Source of the DNA: Bacilli bacterium
Lineage (GTDB): Bacteria; Bacillota_I; Bacilli_A; RFN20; CAG-826
Length of the DNA: 62,580 bases
Reading direction: 5' to 3'
Assembly (NCBI GenBank): GCA_024408075.1
Contig: JAKSVK010000006.1
Location: forward strand, 1 to 62,580
Shown here: piece after piece, positions 8,844 to 18,900 of the stretch
How the letters are laid out: the number at the start of each line of letters is the position of its first letter
Position numbering within the stretch: the first letter of the stretch is position 1
The notes under the pieces: model-generated
Seen by the model: the letters and a program-made list of their open reading frames with translations, nothing else
Databases searched by the model: none
What the model was told of the DNA's origin: nothing
Position numbers and translations under genes: made by a program

Positions 8844-10361
8844 TTATTGGAAATCCCCCTCACTCTTAACAGAACTTGATTTACCATAGAATATCAATGA
8901 GAAGACAGCAATAACGATAAAGACTAACAAGCCAAGAACACACGCCATTGCGTAGTTTTTCGTTCCGCTTTCCATAGACATCTTATAAATCCAAGTAATA
9001 AGTAGGTCGGTTTCACCAACATTACCAAAGCTTGCTGGTAAGTTAGCAAAGTATGGACGACCATTTGAGAACAAGTAAATAATATTAAAATTATTAATAT
9101 TGCCAACGAATTGGCTAATTAAGTAAGGCATTGTAATAAATAACATGTAAGGAAGAGTAATGCTACGATACATCTTAAATGTAGATGCTCCATCAATCTT
9201 AGCGGATTCATATAAGTCTTCTGGAATGTTCATTAAAATACCAGAACAAATAAGCATTGTGTAAGGAACACCGACCCACATGTTAACGATAATAATCAAA
9301 ACTTTTGAGAAGACGACATTATCAAATGGAGATCCAAGTTTTGGTACCCATCCCCAATCGACAAATAATCTAGTTAAGAAACCTGAATTAGATAACATCT
9401 TCGAAATTAACAGTAACGAAACAAACTGAGGAACTGCGATAGTAACAATTAAAATTGTTCTCCAAAGTTTCTTAAGTTTAATTCCTTTTCTATTAATCAT
9501 TAAAGCAACCACCATTCCAAGGAAGTAATTAGTGAATGTAGCAATAAGTGCCCAAAGAAGAGTCCAAGCAAGAATCTTAAGGAACACTGTACCCATTCCA
9601 TTAGCTCCTGAGAATGAAGTGAAAAGTGAAGTATAGTTATCAAAACCAACCCAGTCATAAAGTTCTGAGTGAGCTTGGCTATAGTTTGTAAATCCAGTAA
9701 TAATCATAAAGACAACTGGAATAACGGTAAATGCCACTAAACCAACTAATGGTACTGCAAGAAGTACAGTGTGGTATTTATTATCCATTAAGTCTTTAAA
9801 GAATTGTGAGTTTTTACTAAGTCTTCCAATTGCAATATTATCTTGTAGTGATTTTGCATCTCTTATAGAGAAGTACCAAAGAACAACAAGAATAACAATC
9901 AAAAGAATTGTAACTAATGAATAAAGAAGAATATTAAATGAGTCATCTCCAAGTCCAATAGCTAAAGAAGAACCTTCAGCAGGATCGAGAACATAACTTG
10001 ATGAACGTGCAAATGTTCCTAAAGAACCTAGTTTTGATAAAGTAGGAGCACCTAGTTTTATCATAAACCAGATAAATACTACTTCGTAGAGGAGATATAA
10101 GATACCTCTAAAGAACTCTTTATGGAATATTTGTGAGCAACCCATAATGAGGAAGTTTGCTCTTGTAAACCATGTTCCGTTTTTTGCAGCATAATACAAA
10201 ACAACAAATGGTCCTGAAAGTTTTTTTCCTAATTTAAATAGCAAATAAGGAATGTTCTTAAAGAAACGAGCAATACCAAGGCCAATTCCAGCAAAGAAAT
10301 TGCCAATAGTTATGAGCGCTCTTTGAGGCTTAGTTAAGGACAAATATTGTATTGTGGTCAT
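8844..10361 (-). CDS. malF: Sugar ABC transporter permease, MalF family, with long N-terminal region
   Basis: 505 residues. The C-terminal 300 are a normal MalF-type permease with an EAA loop (EDLYESAKIDGASTFKMYRS, about 381-400). The N-terminal 195 residues add at least two hydrophobic segments (about 84-104 and 143-165), comparable in scale to the extra N-terminal part of MalF in other bacteria. AAGGAT lies seven bases before the ATG. The gene follows the binding-protein gene by 19 bases and is followed by malG, the standard MalE-F-G order. Together with MalG it forms the translocation pore. Confidence 0.92.
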   Translation of the reverse strand: MTTIQYLSLTKPQRALITIGNFFAGIGLGIARFFKNIPYLLFKLGKKLSGPFVVLYYAAKNGTWFTRANFLIMGCSQIFHKEFFRGILYLLYEVVFIWFMIKLGAPTLSKLGSLGTFARSSSYVLDPAEGSSLAIGLGDDSFNILLYSLVTILLIVILVVLWYFSIRDAKSLQDNIAIGRLSKNSQFFKDLMDNKYHTVLLAVPLVGLVAFTVIPVVFMIITGFTNYSQAHSELYDWVGFDNYTSLFTSFSGANGMGTVFLKILAWTLLWALIATFTNYFLGMVVALMINRKGIKLKKLWRTILIVTIAVPQFVSLLLISKMLSNSGFLTRLFVDWGWVPKLGSPFDNVVFSKVLIIIVNMWVGVPYTMLICSGILMNIPEDLYESAKIDGASTFKMYRSITLPYMLFITMPYLISQFVGNINNFNIIYLFSNGRPYFANLPASFGNVGETDLLITWIYKMSMESGTKNYAMACVLGLLVFIVIAVFSLIFYGKSSSVKSEGDFQ

Positions 10362-10380
10362 TTAAAATCCTTATTAATAA

Positions 10381-12165
10381 TTATCTAGTAAGTTTTAAGT
10401 CTAATTGTTGTAAGACGTAGAGATATTGTTGTTCAGTAGGCATTAAACCTAAGTTCTTAATATCTTCACTAGCACTTGTTAAAGAATCCCAAAGTGAAGG
10501 ATCAACAGCAGTTAGTGGAATAACACCATTGCTCTTAACTTGTTCTTGTAAAGCAGCGATATGTGGTTCTTTTGCAGCTTCTTCTTGAAGTGAGAGTAAT
10601 GTTGGTTGATTATAGAATTTTGCCAAACGTTCTCTTTGAGCGTATTCGCTAACTAAGAATTGAACAACTTTAGTTGCAACCTTATCTCTTTCAGCAGTAT
10701 TTGCTCTTTGAGGGTTAATACCATAGAACTTATATCCAAGGTAACATCCACAACGAGTAGTTCTTGTTTCATCAGTGAATGGAAGAGGTGCACAAGCATA
10801 GTTAGCTCCAAGAGCTGACTTGAATGTAGCAACTTTAGATGAATCAGCGATTGTTGCAAGAACATCTCTAGATGCACCTGGAGTTTCTTCACCAAGGTTC
10901 AATGATGGATAACTATAAATCTTAGTTAATAATTCAGCACCTTTTAATCCTGCTGGGTTAGTAGCAAATTCTGAAGTAGAAGTGAATCTTCCATCAGATT
11001 TTGGATTACATGTATATAAAGATTTACCACCCGCAAAGCTCATGAGTGCGCCTGCTGCGTAGAAGGAGTTAGCAATGTTATAGTTAACTTCTGTGCCAGT
11101 AGCTTGAGCTTTTGCGAATAATTTATCAAGTGTATCAATTTCAGAAGGATCACTGACTAAGCTCTTATCGTAGAACATAACATATCCGTTATCTGCAACG
11201 AATGGATAGCCAACTGGAGCATTAACTCCTTTTAAGTATGCATAATTATATGCATCTTCACCCATTTTTTCTCTGATTAATTGGCTTTCACTCTTTCCAA
11301 GTTTCTTTAAAGCACCACGAGAATAGAGGTCAAGAGTTTGGTCAGAAGCATATGGATAAATATCTGGTCCATCTGCTGGTTTTGTCATATATCCAGAAGC
11401 ATCACTTTCTTCCCAAAGGGTAAGTTCCCAAGTAATGGTACTATGTGTTCTTCTGTTGAATTCATTTAATAATTCCCTCATAAATGGTTGGACATCAACA
11501 GGTGCGCCAACTTTATAAGTTCCTGTGAAACGAAGATCTTCGAATTCTTCTTCGCCACCACCGCCACCGGCATCTTCAACGGTAACAGTACAAATATCTG
11601 ATAATCCATTAGAACCATTTGCTGTAATTGTGGTAGAACCAACAGAAACACCGGTAACTTTACCATCAACTGTAACAGTTGCAATTGAATCATTTGTGGA
11701 AGTATAAGTAATAGAAGTATCTTCAGGGAAAACGATAGCTTGTAATTGGAATGAATCATTCACTTTAATTGTCTTGGATGATGGAGAGAGCACCAATGTA
11801 GGTGTGTCGATAACTGTTTGACTATCTATAACTTCAACGGTACAAACTTGTTCACTACCATAAACAACACAGTGAACATTACACTTACCAGGACCAACAG
11901 CAATAACGTAGCCATTTTCTGCAAGAGCTACGCTAGTATTATCTGAAATCCAAATAGGTTTCAACCCAGAACTATTTGCTGCACTTTTTGGACTGACAAA
12001 ACAAGTTAATTCTTTTGTATCGCCAATTTCCATTTTTAAATAACTTGCACTTAAACGAACATTAACAGTTGAGAATTCGTTACTACCGCAAGAGGATAAA
12101 CCGACAGACGCAAAAGAAAGCAATCCAACAATTGCAAACAAAGACAAACGTGAAAATTTTCTCAT
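10381..12165 (-). CDS. Maltodextrin-type ABC solute-binding lipoprotein with two N-terminal BIG2 domains
   Basis: 594 residues. Lipoprotein signal with lipobox LSSC (Cys26); BIG2 Ig-like domains at about 33-113 and 123-197; a Gly/Glu-rich linker at about 198-209; then a family 1 extracellular solute-binding domain to the end (FVADNGYVMFYDKSLV and LKGAELLTKIYSY are typical). The Ig-like stalk is unusual for a binding protein, and similar domains occur in the amylase at 561-3890, suggesting both project from the same surface. It should capture malto-oligosaccharides and deliver them to the two permeases. First gene of the operon, with a strong promoter at 12219-12247 and an AGGGA ribosome site. 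Confidence 0.9.
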   Translation of the reverse strand: MRKFSRLSLFAIVGLLSFASVGLSSCGSNEFSTVNVRLSASYLKMEIGDTKELTCFVSPKSAANSSGLKPIWISDNTSVALAENGYVIAVGPGKCNVHCVVYGSEQVCTVEVIDSQTVIDTPTLVLSPSSKTIKVNDSFQLQAIVFPEDTSITYTSTNDSIATVTVDGKVTGVSVGSTTITANGSNGLSDICTVTVEDAGGGGGEEEFEDLRFTGTYKVGAPVDVQPFMRELLNEFNRRTHSTITWELTLWEESDASGYMTKPADGPDIYPYASDQTLDLYSRGALKKLGKSESQLIREKMGEDAYNYAYLKGVNAPVGYPFVADNGYVMFYDKSLVSDPSEIDTLDKLFAKAQATGTEVNYNIANSFYAAGALMSFAGGKSLYTCNPKSDGRFTSTSEFATNPAGLKGAELLTKIYSYPSLNLGEETPGASRDVLATIADSSKVATFKSALGANYACAPLPFTDETRTTRCGCYLGYKFYGINPQRANTAERDKVATKVVQFLVSEYAQRERLAKFYNQPTLLSLQEEAAKEPHIAALQEQVKSNGVIPLTAVDPSLWDSLTSASEDIKNLGLMPTEQQYLYVLQQLDLKLTR

Positions 12166-12184
12166 TATTTTTCCCTGCTTTTCA

Positions 12185-12196
12185 ACACAAATGTGT
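12185..12196. promoter_or_regulatory. Short inverted repeat in the 5' leader of the glucan transporter operon
   Basis: ACACA-AA-TGTGT lies between the -10 box and the ribosome site of the binding-protein gene, where a sugar-responsive repressor could bind. The arms are only 5 bases, so this is a weak call. Confidence 0.25.
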
Positions 12197-12218
12197 CGAT
12201 TACTATGTAATTGCCTTT

Positions 12219-12247
12219 ATTATATGACTTTTAATTTTACAAAACAA
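12219..12247 (-). promoter_or_regulatory. SigA-type promoter of the glucan transporter operon
   Basis: Minus-strand -35 TTGTTT (12242-12247), 17-base spacer, consensus -10 TATAAT (12219-12224). The predicted transcript begins about 45 bases before the binding-protein ATG. Confidence 0.75.
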
Positions 12248-12272
12248 TATATCATTTATGTTTTTTTTAATT

Positions 12273-12278
12273 TATTAT
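12273..12278 (+). promoter_or_regulatory. -10 element placed for a leaderless transcript
   Basis: TATTAT ends six bases before the ATG at 12285. Transcription would therefore begin at or next to the start codon. The -35 region is weak (TATCAT at 17-base spacing). Confidence 0.4.
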
Positions 12279-12284
12279 AGAGGC

Positions 12285-12758
12285 ATGAACTTTATTGAAA
12301 AACGAAATGTATTATTCAGAATCTTAGCAGCAATTGCAAATCTTGTTGCTTTAGCAACAATGGTTGGTGCTTTTACTTATGTTGTTACTAGAAAACCTGA
12401 TGATAAAACTTTATCAATTATTGGTTTATTACTTGCTTGTGCATTTGTTGTCATGGAAATAGTTCTTTTAATTAAAGGAAAGAAAAATGAACCAGCTTTG
12501 AAAAATATTGCGTTTAATGAAAATGACACAATAAATAAATTCCCTGTGATTATAGTTTCTATTGGAACAGGATTTTCTTTAGCTTTGCTAATTTTATCAA
12601 TTGTTATTTTCTTCCAAAACAGTTCTCCAACAACAAAATCAAATATGGCGGTTATTTTCTCAATTGCCGTCTATTTGTTAGTAAACTGTTTAGTCTATTA
12701 TCTTTTCTTGATAATGTTTAAAAAACGTCCTCTAAAATTAGAAGACTTAATTAAATAA
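12285..12758 (+). CDS. Small four-segment membrane protein, unknown function
   Basis: 157 residues with four hydrophobic segments (about 10-32, 45-62, 86-108, 120-145) and a lysine-rich C-terminus. No family recognised. The ATG at 12285 is chosen because the protein then begins with a short polar stretch before the first membrane segment; the upstream ATG at 12258 would lie before the -10 element. There is no properly spaced Shine-Dalgarno, and the -10 box sits six bases before the ATG, suggesting a leaderless message. The stop abuts, without a gap, the stop of the convergent phosphatase gene. Confidence 0.75.
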   Translation: MNFIEKRNVLFRILAAIANLVALATMVGAFTYVVTRKPDDKTLSIIGLLLACAFVVMEIVLLIKGKKNEPALKNIAFNENDTINKFPVIIVSIGTGFSLALLILSIVIFFQNSSPTTKSNMAVIFSIAVYLLVNCLVYYLFLIMFKKRPLKLEDLIK

Positions 12759-13529
12759 TTAATCCAAATATTTTTCTCTTAGATGTTTTATATCAACACC
12801 TAATTCTTTTTCCAAATAGTTTAATATAGAACCAAAGTTCTTTTCAATTGAGTTAATTGCTTGGTCAAGATACTCATTTCTAGCAGTAAAGACGTGATCC
12901 ATTGCGATTTCATATTCACGGTTATAGAATTTTTTATCTTTGACCATATTTTTTAATTGGACGATTTTAGCTTCCATGGCAACATTTGAGTACAAATAAT
13001 CTTCTCTTGCCGATATTGGATCTATACCGAGTGCAATTTCTAATAAATATGCTGCCAAACCTGCTCTATCTTTTCCTTGAGAACAATGAAAATAAATAAC
13101 CTTGTTATTTTGCATTAATAAATTAAAGAAATTTCTGTATGCAACTTTGCCGATATCGGAAATAACTGAATCACTGTACAAATTCATCATATGTTGTGCA
13201 GCTTGACTAGTATCATTTAAGAAAAATAGCAAGTTTGAGTCTTCATGTTGGATATTCTTGTCGTCTTCCTTCATCTTCATTGTAGGAAAATTATGGAACT
13301 CAACATTTTCAAATTTGTAATCAGGTTTATGCTCGAATTCTTCTTTTCCTCTAAAATCAACAATATCTGTGATTCCTAAAGATTTAATTTTTTCAATATC
13401 AGAAGAAGAAACATGAGCTAAAGAACCGCCTCTAAAAATAAGTCCGGTTTTAACCTTCTTTCCATTAGAACTTACCATTCCCCCAATGTCTCTTGCGTTC
13501 TTCTGATATGTAAATTCAACAACTCTCAT
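12759..13529 (-). CDS. Tyrosine/serine protein phosphatase-like protein
   Basis: 256 residues with the signature HCSQGKDRAG (Cys-x5-Arg phosphatase loop) and an N-terminal NARDIGG motif, both typical of the bacterial Y_phosphatase3/IphP family. It should dephosphorylate phosphotyrosine or related phospho-substrates in the cytoplasm; the substrate is unknown. The ATG at 13529 is preferred because the DIGG motif then lies at the usual distance from the N-terminus. An in-frame TTG at 13580 would add 17 lysine/tyrosine-rich residues. No Shine-Dalgarno precedes 13529 and a TATAAA lies just upstream, so it may be leaderless. Convergent with the preceding gene, no gap and no terminator. Confidence 0.85.
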   Translation of the reverse strand: MRVVEFTYQKNARDIGGMVSSNGKKVKTGLIFRGGSLAHVSSSDIEKIKSLGITDIVDFRGKEEFEHKPDYKFENVEFHNFPTMKMKEDDKNIQHEDSNLLFFLNDTSQAAQHMMNLYSDSVISDIGKVAYRNFFNLLMQNNKVIYFHCSQGKDRAGLAAYLLEIALGIDPISAREDYLYSNVAMEAKIVQLKNMVKDKKFYNREYEIAMDHVFTARNEYLDQAINSIEKNFGSILNYLEKELGVDIKHLREKYLD

Positions 13530-13574
13530 CAATTTAATTTTATAGAATTTGTAATATTTTGTGTATCCTTTTTG

Positions 13575-13603
13575 TTTCAATTATATTGAACATATGAGAT
13601 AAT
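13575..13603 (+). promoter_or_regulatory. Probable ackA promoter with overlapping palindrome
   Basis: -35 TTTCAA (13575-13580), 17-base spacer, -10 GATAAT (13598-13603). The palindrome TTCAAT-TAT-ATTGAA (13576-13590) covers the -35 region and could be an operator. Confidence 0.45.
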
Positions 13604-13629
13604 ACTAACGATACATTGGGGGTAATGTT

Positions 13630-14823
13630 ATGTCAAAAGTAATGACAGTTAATTCAGGAAGTAGTTCACTTAAATTCAAGCTATTTGAAATGCCTGAAGA
13701 AAAAGTAATTTGTTCTGGAAATTGTGAGCAAATCGGCCTTGATAAAGGAATTTTTACTATTAAATACAATGGAGAAAAAGAAGTATCAAATCCTGTATTT
13801 AAGAATCATGCTGAAGCAGCAAAAAAAGTCATTGATACACTTGTAGAAAAAGGAATTATCAAAGATTTTGGAGAAATTAAAGCTGCTGGCCACCGTATTG
13901 TTCAAGGCGGTAAATATTTCTCAAAAAGCGCAATATTTGATGAAGATGCAGAGAAAAAGATTGAATCATTAATCCCACTTGCTCCTCTTCATAATGCTGC
14001 ACACTTAACTTGTTATAAAGCTTTTAAAGAAGTTCTTCCAAATTGTCCAAATGTTGCTGTTTTTGATACAGCTTATCACCAAACAATGGAACCTCAAGAT
14101 TATGTCTTCCCAATACCTTATGAATTAAGTGAAAAATATGATATTAGAAGATATGGCGCACATGGTACTAGCCATAAATATTTAGCTCTTGAAGGTGAAA
14201 AATATCTTAAAGATACTAAAGGAAAACGTATTATTTCTTGTCATATCGGTTCTGGAGCATCCATCACTGCTATTAGAGACGGTAAATGTGTAGCTACATC
14301 AATGGGTCTTACTCCTTTAGGAGGAATCATGATGGGCACACGTACTGGTGATATGGATCCAAGTGTATTTAATTATGTATGTAAAGTTACTGGAAAATCT
14401 GCTGAAGAAGTTTATCAAATGTTTAATAAACAAAGTGGATTTAAAGGAATGTCTACTGTTGGACCAGATTCAAGAGATGTTCTTAAAGCCGTTGATGAAG
14501 GTAACAAACATGCAATCCTAACTAATGATTTATTTGTTCGTAGAATCGCTGATTATATTGGTCAATATTTTGTCAGATTAGGTGGAGCAGACTTAATTAT
14601 CTTCTCTGCAGGAATTGGTGAAAATGAACCACGTACAAGAAAAGAAGTTGTTGATCAAATTAAAGACGCTCTTGGAGTTGAAATTGATGAAGAATTAAAT
14701 AAAACAATCCACGGAAAAGAAGCTTTGATCTCAACTAAAAACAGCAAAATTAAAGTCGCAGTTATCCCAACAGATGAGGAATTAATGATTGCTCGAGACA
14801 CATACGAATTAGCAATAAAATAA
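13630..14823 (+). CDS. ackA: Acetate kinase
   Basis: 397 residues, normal length, starting MTVNSGSSSLKFKLF after a three-residue lead, with the family motifs HRIVQGG, VFDTAYHQTM, GAHGTSHKY, MGLTPLGGIMMGTRTGDMDP and FSAGIGENEP. It converts acetyl phosphate and ADP to acetate and ATP, the final substrate-level phosphorylation of acetate fermentation. A GGGGG ribosome site lies 9 bases before the ATG. It is followed 13 bases later by nrnA, the same neighbourhood as in B. subtilis. No phosphotransacetylase gene is in the window. Confidence 0.97.
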   Translation: MSKVMTVNSGSSSLKFKLFEMPEEKVICSGNCEQIGLDKGIFTIKYNGEKEVSNPVFKNHAEAAKKVIDTLVEKGIIKDFGEIKAAGHRIVQGGKYFSKSAIFDEDAEKKIESLIPLAPLHNAAHLTCYKAFKEVLPNCPNVAVFDTAYHQTMEPQDYVFPIPYELSEKYDIRRYGAHGTSHKYLALEGEKYLKDTKGKRIISCHIGSGASITAIRDGKCVATSMGLTPLGGIMMGTRTGDMDPSVFNYVCKVTGKSAEEVYQMFNKQSGFKGMSTVGPDSRDVLKAVDEGNKHAILTNDLFVRRIADYIGQYFVRLGGADLIIFSAGIGENEPRTRKEVVDQIKDALGVEIDEELNKTIHGKEALISTKNSKIKVAVIPTDEELMIARDTYELAIK

Positions 14824-14836
14824 GGAGTTAATATTG

Positions 14837-15832
14837 ATGAAATTAGAAAAGTCAATTATTGAAGAAGGACAAAAATTCGCTTCAAAAAACAAACATTTTT
14901 TAAAATTAATTGAAAAATACGATCGAATTTGTGTCTTCAGACATATCATGCCAGACTATGATGCTTTAGGCACTCAACTTGGTTTAGCAACTTGGTTAAA
15001 AGATAATTTTCCAAATAAAGAAATTAAAGTCGTTGGTGATAATCACGTCACCTTTACTCCAAGACTATTTCCAGAAATGGATAAATTATCAGATTCTTGG
15101 TTTAACAAACCATTTTTAGCAATTATTGTCGATGTTGCAAACCTTCCTAGAATTGCTGATCCTAGATTTGAAAAGGCCGAAGCTATTATCACAATTGACC
15201 ATCATCCACACACTGATGATTTTGCCTTGTTTGATATCACAGATACTTCATGTGCAGCAGCTAGTGAATTAGTTGTTTCACTTCTTTTAAATCACAAAAA
15301 ATATAAAATTAGTGCCAAATCTGCAGAGTATTTCTATATTGCACTAGTTGGAGATTCAGGAAGATTCCAATATTCTTCAACCAGTCCTTTAACTTTTGCA
15401 GTAGCTTCAAATTTAATTTCAACAGGAATCAAGATTTCAAATATCTATGAGAAAATGTATCTCAAACAAATAGATGATTTAGCTGTAACTGCTTATATTT
15501 TGAATCATTACAACATTTCTCCTAAGGGTGTTGCTTATTATGTCCTTGATGAGAAAATCCAAAAAGAACTCAAAATCACCACAGAACGTGGTAAAGAAAA
15601 TGTTAACCTATTTTCGAATATTGAAGGAATTAACATTTGGTGTTCAATTACTGAGGACACAGATCCAAAAGATCCTTGTTGGAGAATATCAATTAGAAGT
15701 AGAAACTATACAGTAAATGGAGTTGCTACTGAATTTGGTGGAGGCGGACACGCACAAGCAAGCGGAGCAAAAATTAAAACCCTTGATGAACTACCAAAAT
15801 TTATTGAAGCACTCGATAATTTAATCAAATAA
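14837..15832 (+). CDS. nrnA: DHH/DHHA1 oligoribonuclease and pAp phosphatase (NrnA type)
   Basis: 331 residues. N-terminal DHH domain with HIMPDYDALG and IDHHPH metal motifs, and a C-terminal DHHA1 domain with GGGGHAQASG. The family degrades 2-5 nt RNA and dephosphorylates pAp. The ATG at 14837 follows AAGGAG at 9 bases; a TTG directly before it is also possible. The Shine-Dalgarno overlaps the ackA stop, so the two genes form an operon closed by the terminator at 15851-15880. Confidence 0.93.
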   Translation: MKLEKSIIEEGQKFASKNKHFLKLIEKYDRICVFRHIMPDYDALGTQLGLATWLKDNFPNKEIKVVGDNHVTFTPRLFPEMDKLSDSWFNKPFLAIIVDVANLPRIADPRFEKAEAIITIDHHPHTDDFALFDITDTSCAAASELVVSLLLNHKKYKISAKSAEYFYIALVGDSGRFQYSSTSPLTFAVASNLISTGIKISNIYEKMYLKQIDDLAVTAYILNHYNISPKGVAYYVLDEKIQKELKITTERGKENVNLFSNIEGINIWCSITEDTDPKDPCWRISIRSRNYTVNGVATEFGGGGHAQASGAKIKTLDELPKFIEALDNLIK

Positions 15833-15850
15833 CTGATATTTAAAATAACT

Positions 15851-15880
15851 AAGACGAATGTAGAACAATTCGTCTTTTTT
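15851..15880 (+). terminator. Intrinsic terminator after ackA-nrnA
   Basis: Perfect 9-base-pair stem AAGACGAAT / ATTCGTCTT with an 8-base loop, followed by a T run. Confidence 0.85.
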
Positions 15881-15904
15881 ATTTAGTTTTTAATAGATTA
15901 GTAA

Positions 15905-15910
15905 TATACT
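15905..15910 (+). promoter_or_regulatory. -10 element of dnaE, placed for a leaderless transcript
   Basis: TATACT ends 7 bases before the ATG at 15918 (4 bases before the ATG at 15915). There is no Shine-Dalgarno in between. The -35 region (TTTAGT) is weak. Confidence 0.4.
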
Positions 15911-15917
15911 AATAATG

Positions 15918-18900
15918 ATGAAATTTGCACCACTAAATATCGTTTCTGGCTATTCGTTCTTAAGAAGCGCTCTTACTATTGAAAAAATTACTGGAGCAGT
16001 CAAAAAGAATGATTATTTTGGTGCTGGACTCGCAGACTTTGGAGTTTTATATGGTGCTCCAAGTTTTTCTAAAGCTTTAAAATCTATAAATCGTCCACTG
16101 CTGATTGGGTTAACTATCGAATTAGACGATCAATATGTTGTTTATGCAAATAGCGAAATTGGTTATAGAAACATTATCGCTATTTCAAAAGAAATAAGCT
16201 TAGAAAAATTGAATATAGATTTCCTCTTAAATCACTTAAGCGGAACCATTCTTGTTTTAGAAACAAACTACGGCAAGTTCAAATCAGACTTTGATAAAGA
16301 GTTTAATCAAGATTATTTAACATCATTAGCAAAATTATCTAGTAAATGTGATGATTTTTACTTAGGACTCGAAGTAACAACAAAATCAGAATTCAAAGTT
16401 GCTCAAAATATCCGTGAATTTGCAAAAGAACGCGGTTATAAAACAATTGCTTTCCCAAAAATTAAGTATCAAGCAAAAGAAGATGCGATGGTTTTACTTA
16501 TGTTAGAGGCAATTGATAAAGAAGAAAAGATTGAGATTGATAATGTCGAAGGACCAAATTTCTTCAATACAAATGAATACTATTCAAAAATTTATACAAA
16601 ATCAGAAATAGAAAACACTAACTTAGTTTTAACTAATTCAAAATTTGATTTTGATATAAAAAGAGGCGAAATGCTTCATTATCCAGTCGAAAACTCAGAA
16701 GAAACCTTAAAATTTTTAGTTTTCGAAGGACTTAAAAAGAATTCTTTAGAAGATGAAGAACACATAAAAAGAGCAAATTATGAACTAGATGTCATTTGTT
16801 CAATGGGATACGCTGACTATTTCCTCATTGTTGCAGACTATGTTAATTACGCTAAAACCCATAAAATTTTAGTTGGTCCAGGAAGAGGAAGTGCTGCCGG
16901 AAGTTTAGTTTCTTATGCTTTAGGTATTACCGAAGTGGATCCACTCGAATATAACTTAGTCTTCGAAAGATTCTTGAATAAAGCTCGTAAAACCATGCCT
17001 GATATTGACGTTGACTTTATGGATACATCTAGAGATGAAATGGTTGATTACATGAGAGAGAAATATGGCGAAGAAAGAGTTGCTAATATTGTTGCTTTCC
17101 AAACCATTCAAGCAAAACAAGCTTTAAGAGATGTTGGAAGAATTCTTTCAATTCCAACGCATCATATTGATATGCTTTCTAAATCAATCACAGATAAAGT
17201 TAACTTAAAAGAAGCATATAAAAAGATTCCTGCTTTTAGAAAATTGGTTGATTCAGACAAATATTTTTTAAATATCGTATCAAATGCTAACAAAATTTTA
17301 GACTTGCCTAGACAAGCAGGAACACATGCTGCTGGAATCATTGTTAATAACTCAGCAATTGATTCAGTACTTCCTGTTACTGTTAATATAAATGGAAACA
17401 TTCAATCACAATTTGAAAAAGATTACCTTGAAGAACAAGGCTTCCTTAAAATGGATTTCTTAGCTTTAAGAAACTTAACCACTATTGATATTTGTAGCAA
17501 ATTAATAAAACAAAATCATAATGTTGATTTAGATTTTTATCATATTCCTTATAAAGATGAAAATGCTTTAGGACTTATAAATAAAGGATATACAGCAGGT
17601 TTGTTCCAACTCGAAAGTTTAGGAATGAAAAATGCTATTAAAATACTTGGAATAAATGAATTCATTAATCTTGTCGAATTAATTTCATTACACCGTCCTG
17701 GTCCTCAAGATCATATTAAAGATTACGCTTTGCGTAAATCAGGAAAAATTAAAGTTCATTACCTCGACGATAAGGTAAAAGATATACTTGGATCTACCTA
17801 TGGAATATTGGTATATCAAGAGCAAATCAACCAATTAGCAGTTGCTATGGCAGGATTTACTCCAGAAAAAGCAGACTTATTTAGAAGAGCTGTTTCAAAA
17901 AAGAAGAAAGAGGAAATTCTTGCTGCTAAAGAAGACTTTATCAAAGGTTCGCTTAAAAATGGTTATTCGTTAAAAGACACCACCACAATTTTTGAAGATA
18001 TTATTAAATTTGCTAATTATGGTTTTAATAAAAGTCACGCTGTAGTTTACGCCATAACTGGTTCAAGAATGGCATATTTAAAATACTACTATCCTCTTGA
18101 ATTCTACACCGCTTTACTCATGACTTCTTCTGGTGCTGGTGATTCTAAATTTAGTGAATACATGAGCGAACTTAATAAGAGAAATTTAAAAATTCTTCCA
18201 CCAGATATTAATTCATCAAAATCATACTTCATTGTCAAAGACAATTCACTATTATTCCCTCTATCATTTATTAAAGGAATTAGTGTGATGACATCTAATA
18301 TAATCATTGATGAAAGAAATCAAAATGGACCATATTTAGACTTCTTTGATTTTGTCAAAAGAGCATATGCAATTAAGCTAGGAGAAGCAACAGTTTTAAA
18401 ACTTATTAATGCTGGTTGCTTTGACTCAATGATTTCTTCTAGAGCAACACTTAGAGCAACATTAAAATATGCAATGCAATATGCTGAACTTGCTTATGGA
18501 GAAGATGGACAAATTGTTTTAGATGCTACCTTCGATACAAATAAACAATATTTCCAAACTGAAGATGATCCTCTTGAAAATCTCGCGTTTGAAAATGAAG
18601 TACTTGGAATTATGCTTTCAGATAATCCACTTAAATACCATAAAGAAAAACTGGATTCTCTTGGAGTAATTAATATTGAAGAAGCAAAAGAAAGATGGGG
18701 AAATTGTTCAATTGCTGGAATTATTACCAACATTAAAACGATTAAAACAAAGAAAGATAAAACCCCAATGGCATTTATTAAAATTGCTGATGAAGTTAGT
18801 GAAATAGAAGTCACTATTTTCCCAGAATTATTTGCAAATAATATAAATAATATTGTTAAAAACAATATAATCATAATTAAAGGAAGATATGATAGCAGTA

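Noticed and set aside
8843-8887. Longer MalG start at 8887
   Set aside because: It would overlap malF by 44 bases; the ATG at 8842 gives the normal length and one-base coupling.
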